A stretch of DNA of 64,000 nt from CAZHTS01 sp964535315 (GTDB lineage: Bacteria; Chloroflexota; Anaerolineae; Anaerolineales; Anaerolineaceae): NCBI GenBank assembly GCA_964535315.1, contig CAZHTS010000001.1:62001-126000 (forward strand). The letters are read 5' to 3'. Below, one piece after another: positions 60,860 to 64,000 of this stretch (positions are counted from its first letter, which is position 1; every line of letters starts with the position of its first letter). A program made the translations under genes and the position numbers. A model generated the notes under the pieces. It was not told the DNA's origin and searched no databases. It was given only the letters and a program-made list of their open reading frames with translations.

Positions 60860-61829
60860 CGGCTTCTCGGACGATGGGGGTGGCTCGCTGTGAGGCGAAA
60901 TGATATTTCTTGATAACACTGCTCATCTCCTTCTCGCTGCGCAAACGCGGGTTGGTCACTTCATCGGCGGCGTAAACCACCATCGTGGTCGCAAAAGCCA
61001 CCAGGGCGATGCACAGACCCGGCGGAACAAACGTCCACCAGGCGCTTTGTAACAAAGCAGAATTATTCTGCGCCCAATACAACATCGTCCCCCAACTGAT
61101 GGTGTTGATATCCTCAAAACCCAAAAAGGCCAGCCCCACATCCGCACCGATGGCATAAACCACGTTGGCAAAAAATTTGGAGACGACCAGCGACAACATA
61201 TTGGGGAGGATCTCGACAAACACAATGCGCGCCGTGCCTTCACCGCTCACAATCGAGGCCGAAACAAAATCCTTCTCGCACAGACTGAGCGTCTGCGAAC
61301 GGAACACACGCGCCGGCCAGGCCCAGCTGGTCAACGTCAACACCAGGATAATGGTCGTCGTCCCCGGCGAGAGGAACGACGAAAGCGTCATCAACAACGG
61401 CAGGGCAGGAATGATCAGAAATACGTTGGTAAACACGTTCAACACGCCGTCTACCACACCGTGCAGGTAACCGGCCAGCATGCCAACCACCAGGCCGATG
61501 AGCGTGATCAACAGTCCAACGGTAAAGCCGATGAACAGCGAGACGCGCGAGCCGCGCACCAGTTGGGTAAACACGTCCTGGCCCTGGCCGGTGGTGCCCA
61601 ACCAGTGTTCACTGGAAGGCGCCTCGTGCCGGCGGCCGACAAAGCGGGTAGGGTCGCCGGGGGCAATCAAGGGCGCAAAAAGCGCCACCAGCAAGAAGAA
61701 CAGCAAAATTACCATGCCAAATACCGCTTTGCCCTGTGAAAACAGGCGGCGGAAGAATTCCATCTGCGAGGAAACGTTGTGCTCGACCGGAGCCGGCGCC
61801 TGGGCGGCGGGTTGTGAATTTTTGTCCAT
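60852..61829 (-). CDS. Oligopeptide-type ABC transporter permease (DppC/OppC)
   Basis: Membrane permease of 325 residues with an N-terminal cytoplasmic Ala/Pro-rich tail and six helices. Family features: APLIAPGDPTRFVG, HWLGTTGQGQDVFTQLVRGSRVSL, the EAA-like coupling loop CEKDFVSASIVSGEGTARIVFVEILPN, and a C-terminal tail extending some 35 residues past the last helix. ATG 61829 is preceded by AAGGGAG, 13 nt after the DppB stop. The longer upstream frame is rejected. Confidence 0.93.
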   Translation of the reverse strand: MDKNSQPAAQAPAPVEHNVSSQMEFFRRLFSQGKAVFGMVILLFFLLVALFAPLIAPGDPTRFVGRRHEAPSSEHWLGTTGQGQDVFTQLVRGSRVSLFIGFTVGLLITLIGLVVGMLAGYLHGVVDGVLNVFTNVFLIIPALPLLMTLSSFLSPGTTTIILVLTLTSWAWPARVFRSQTLSLCEKDFVSASIVSGEGTARIVFVEILPNMLSLVVSKFFANVVYAIGADVGLAFLGFEDINTISWGTMLYWAQNNSALLQSAWWTFVPPGLCIALVAFATTMVVYAADEVTNPRLRSEKEMSSVIKKYHFASQRATPIVREADV

Positions 61830-61842
61830 CTTCGGGCTCCCT

Positions 61843-62817
61843 TCAGGCGCGCACGCGCGGATCAAGACGGATGTACAACAGATCGACGATCAGGTTCGCC
61901 CCCAGCACGGCCAGGGTGATCATGAAAAACAGCGCTTGCATCAACGGATAATCGTTGGTGTTGACCGCCCGCACCAGGTAGAACCCCAAACCAGGGTACG
62001 AAAAGACCAGTTCGGTCAGGATCAACCCACTGAGGATAAAACCGATCGCCATCCCAAACTCGGTCACGTTGGGCAGGATGGCGTTGCGCATGGCATAGTG
62101 ATACATCACCCGCCACTGCGAAAGGCCCTTGGCCTCGGCCATCGTAATGTAATCTTCAGCCAGCACGCCGACCATGGTGCTGCGCATCGAGACCAACCAG
62201 CCGGCGATGGAGATAATGATCACCGTTCCGGCCGGCATCACCAGGTGGTAGAGCACGCTCTTCACAAATTCCCACGACCAGGCCGGCGAGAGTTGATCCG
62301 AATAGGCGTGCGCCATCGGGAACCAGCGAAACACAAAACCAAGTAAGAACAGGGCCAGCATGGCCAGGAAGAAATAGGGAAACGAGCCGATGAAACTGAA
62401 GAAACCGGGCAAGATCGAATCCAGCATACCGCCGCGCCGCCAGCCCACCAGCACCCCCAACCCGGTGCCGATCAAAAAGCTTAACAGCAGGGTGACCATG
62501 CCCAACAGCAGCGTCCAGAACAGGGCGGTAGAGAGGATGGTGGTCACTTTGACCGGATAAGCAGAGATGGAAAGGCCAAAATCGCCGGTCAGCATATGCC
62601 CGAGATACTGAAAATATTGTTGCAAAACAGGGGCATCGTTGAACCCATAGGCGGCCCGGAGCGCTTCAATCTCCTGCGGCGGGAACTTGCCGCGCATGCG
62701 GCCGATCAACGAGGCCACCGGGTCGCCAGGCATGGTGCGCGGTAAAATGAAATTCAAAGTCAGCGAAGCCCAGGCCGCCACCAGATAAAGCCCAATATGC
62801 TTCAATAAATATTTCAT
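61843..62817 (-). CDS. Oligopeptide-type ABC transporter permease (DppB/OppB)
   Basis: Membrane permease of 324 residues. It has the first helix IGLYLVAAWASLTLNFILPRTMPGDP, the YGFNDAPVLQQYFQYLGHMLTGDFGLS loop, six helices and the coupling loop LAEDYITMAEAKGLSQWRVMYHYAMRNAILP. It forms the translocation pore with the DppC-type protein. The binding-protein gene ends 71 nt upstream, the gap holding a stem-loop. Confidence 0.93.
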   Translation of the reverse strand: MKYLLKHIGLYLVAAWASLTLNFILPRTMPGDPVASLIGRMRGKFPPQEIEALRAAYGFNDAPVLQQYFQYLGHMLTGDFGLSISAYPVKVTTILSTALFWTLLLGMVTLLLSFLIGTGLGVLVGWRRGGMLDSILPGFFSFIGSFPYFFLAMLALFLLGFVFRWFPMAHAYSDQLSPAWSWEFVKSVLYHLVMPAGTVIIISIAGWLVSMRSTMVGVLAEDYITMAEAKGLSQWRVMYHYAMRNAILPNVTEFGMAIGFILSGLILTELVFSYPGLGFYLVRAVNTNDYPLMQALFFMITLAVLGANLIVDLLYIRLDPRVRA

Positions 62818-62843
62818 AATTTCTCCAGAAAACGGGGCTTATT

Positions 62844-62875
62844 GCCTGGGCCACCTGCTCTTGAGTGGCCCAGGC
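62844..62875 (-). other. Stem-loop between binding-protein and permease genes
   Basis: Perfect 11-bp stem (62844-62854 with 62865-62875), 10-nt loop, 13 nt after the binding-protein stop and without a T-tract. Confidence 0.6.
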
Positions 62876-62888
62876 TGTGCAGCAAAGG

Positions 62889-64000
62889 CTACTTGGGTTG
62901 CAGGTTGGTCAACACCAGCAACGGTGTCTGATTGTAGATCGGGGCCGAATAAGGCGGGCCTGGGGCATAGGGGTCTTCCTGGCTCGGCCAGCCGCTGAAG
63001 CGAGTGGTATTGTATTCATACCAATCCGGGCCGGGGAAGAGCGGCAGAGCCGGGGCGTCGTTGACAAAGATCATCTGGATCTGATCCATGATCTCTTTCT
63101 GTTTGGCCGGGTCCGAAGTCTTGACAAACTCATCCAGCAGCTTATCGGCTTCGTCGTTGACGTAGCGGTTCCAGTTCTCACCTGCGGTCTGTCCCACCGG
63201 CAGAACGGTTTTCTTGCTCATCTGGCCGCGATAGAAGTTGTAGGGGGTGGCGCCGCCGGTCGACCAACCAATGGTCCACTGGTACTCACCCTTGAAAACG
63301 GTCTCTTGCCAGCCGTTCTGCTCGGGGGTCTCGAGGGTGATCTCGATCCCCAGGTCCTTCATGTTCTGGGCGACGATCTGGCAGGCCGAAATCCAGTCGG
63401 TCCAACCGTTGACCGCCAGCAGGGTGTATTTCATCGGCTTGCCGTCCGGGCCCACACGAATGCCGCCCGGTCCGCGCTTCAAACCGGCCTCGTCCAGCAT
63501 CTGGTTGGCTTTTTCGACGTTATACATGGCCCAGGTGCCGGCCTCAACCGCTTTGGGGTTCTTCCAGGCCTTGTACTGGTCGGACAGGCCGGTGGCATCC
63601 AGCGGCGGGACGTAGTCGTACATGGCTACGTTGACCACCATCTTGCGGTCGATGCCCATGCTGACCGCCTTGCGCACTTCGGGATTGTCGAAGGGCTTGA
63701 GCGAGGGATTGATGTAGATCATCACCGAATCGCCGCCAACAAAGTAATAGTGGAAGTTCTCCGGGTCCTTGGAAACGTAAGTCTTATCGGCGTCGGGGAC
63801 AAAGTTACCCGCCCAATCCAGTTCGCCGTTGACCAGCGCCAGGTTGGCCTGGTCGTTGCCGGGGTAGGCCGGGAAACGCAGCCCCTGGAAGGTTGGCTTG
63901 CCTTCCTGCCAGTAGTGCGGGTTTTTCTCGACGATGTAAATCTGTCCATCGAATTTGGTCACCTCGGTAAAGGGACCGGTAGCCACCGGGTTCTCATTGG
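62889..64000 (-). CDS. Oligopeptide-type ABC transporter substrate-binding protein (N-terminus beyond window)
   Basis: C-terminal 370 residues of an SBP_bac_5 family protein (usually 500-600 residues). The frame is open to the window edge (NENPVATGPFTEVTKFDG...), so the start and lipobox are outside. Typical parts are NPHYWQEGKPTF, LVNGELDWAGNFVPD, VRKAVSMGIDRKMVVN, TWAMYNVEKANQMLDEAGLKRG and the late NDAPALPLFPGPDWYEYNTTRFSGWP. Members bind peptides, but many bind oligosaccharides or cellobiose instead. The downstream kinase and TIM-barrel genes make a glycoside or glycopeptide ligand plausible. Confidence 0.93.
   Translation of the reverse strand, partial: NENPVATGPFTEVTKFDGQIYIVEKNPHYWQEGKPTFQGLRFPAYPGNDQANLALVNGELDWAGNFVPDADKTYVSKDPENFHYYFVGGDSVMIYINPSLKPFDNPEVRKAVSMGIDRKMVVNVAMYDYVPPLDATGLSDQYKAWKNPKAVEAGTWAMYNVEKANQMLDEAGLKRGPGGIRVGPDGKPMKYTLLAVNGWTDWISACQIVAQNMKDLGIEITLETPEQNGWQETVFKGEYQWTIGWSTGGATPYNFYRGQMSKKTVLPVGQTAGENWNRYVNDEADKLLDEFVKTSDPAKQKEIMDQIQMIFVNDAPALPLFPGPDWYEYNTTRFSGWPSQEDPYAPGPPYSAPIYNQTPLLVLTNLQPK

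Overview
The window looks like chromosomal DNA of a G+C-rich heterotrophic bacterium, most likely a Chloroflexota member of the Anaerolineae type. This is inferred from the gene mix: Pro/Thr/Ala-rich lipoprotein linkers on substrate-binding proteins, a BTAD/STAND regulator, a GlyA-GcvT fusion, RACo-like and YhfX-like enzymes, and many sugar ABC systems. No rRNA, tRNA, CRISPR array, phage or insertion sequence was seen. Gene direction changes only eight times, giving long operon-like blocks.

Layout. 1-2871 (minus): a polar amino-acid ABC transporter with a strong promoter and a possible attenuator carrying a leaderless leader peptide. 2931-10400 (plus): isocitrate dehydrogenase and aconitase, a deleted class II aldolase remnant, and a three-gene glycerol-3-phosphate-dehydrogenase-like set. 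10560-15549 (plus): VTT membrane protein, soluble cNMP-binding histidine kinase, secreted GH17-type glycosidase, a small helical protein and a monothiol glutaredoxin. 15546-21407 (minus): methyltransferase, M29 aminopeptidase, membrane-embedded S8 protease, ComB-like phosphatase, ECF sigma factor and a coupled small membrane protein. 21536-29544 (plus): lipase-like hydrolase, membrane spermidine-synthase-like protein, a 1043-residue serine hydroxymethyltransferase/aminomethyltransferase fusion with a structured leader, and an aminotransferase. 29608-35759 (minus): TGS-uridine kinase, then a maltose-type ABC operon ending in an acetylxylan-esterase-like pseudoenzyme. 36057-42177 (plus): BTAD/STAND regulator, RACo-like activator and an 8-TM protein. 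42188-50220 (plus): a complete sugar regulon (GntR, SIS, ROK kinase, ABC transporter without ATPase, two Gfo/Idh/MocA dehydrogenases) with a perfect palindromic operator. 50345-54539: secreted SGNH-like protein, MarR regulator, secreted oligoendopeptidase F and a zinc-ribbon protein. 54542-64000 (minus): a nine-gene oligopeptide-ABC operon continuing into a VOC protein, a YhfX-type PLP enzyme, a BadF-type kinase and a TIM-barrel protein.

Three themes recur. First, several genes have a -10 box only 1-7 nt before the start codon, which implies leaderless mRNAs. Second, every substrate-binding-protein gene in the window is followed by a stem-loop before the permease genes. Third, several proteins lack expected functional residues: the esterase nucleophile, a BFD iron-sulfur ligand, and the NADP-contacting residues of isocitrate dehydrogenase. 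The best candidates for something undescribed are the 54.5-64 kb operon, the GlyA-GcvT fusion with its leader RNA, and the leaderless leader-peptide attenuator.
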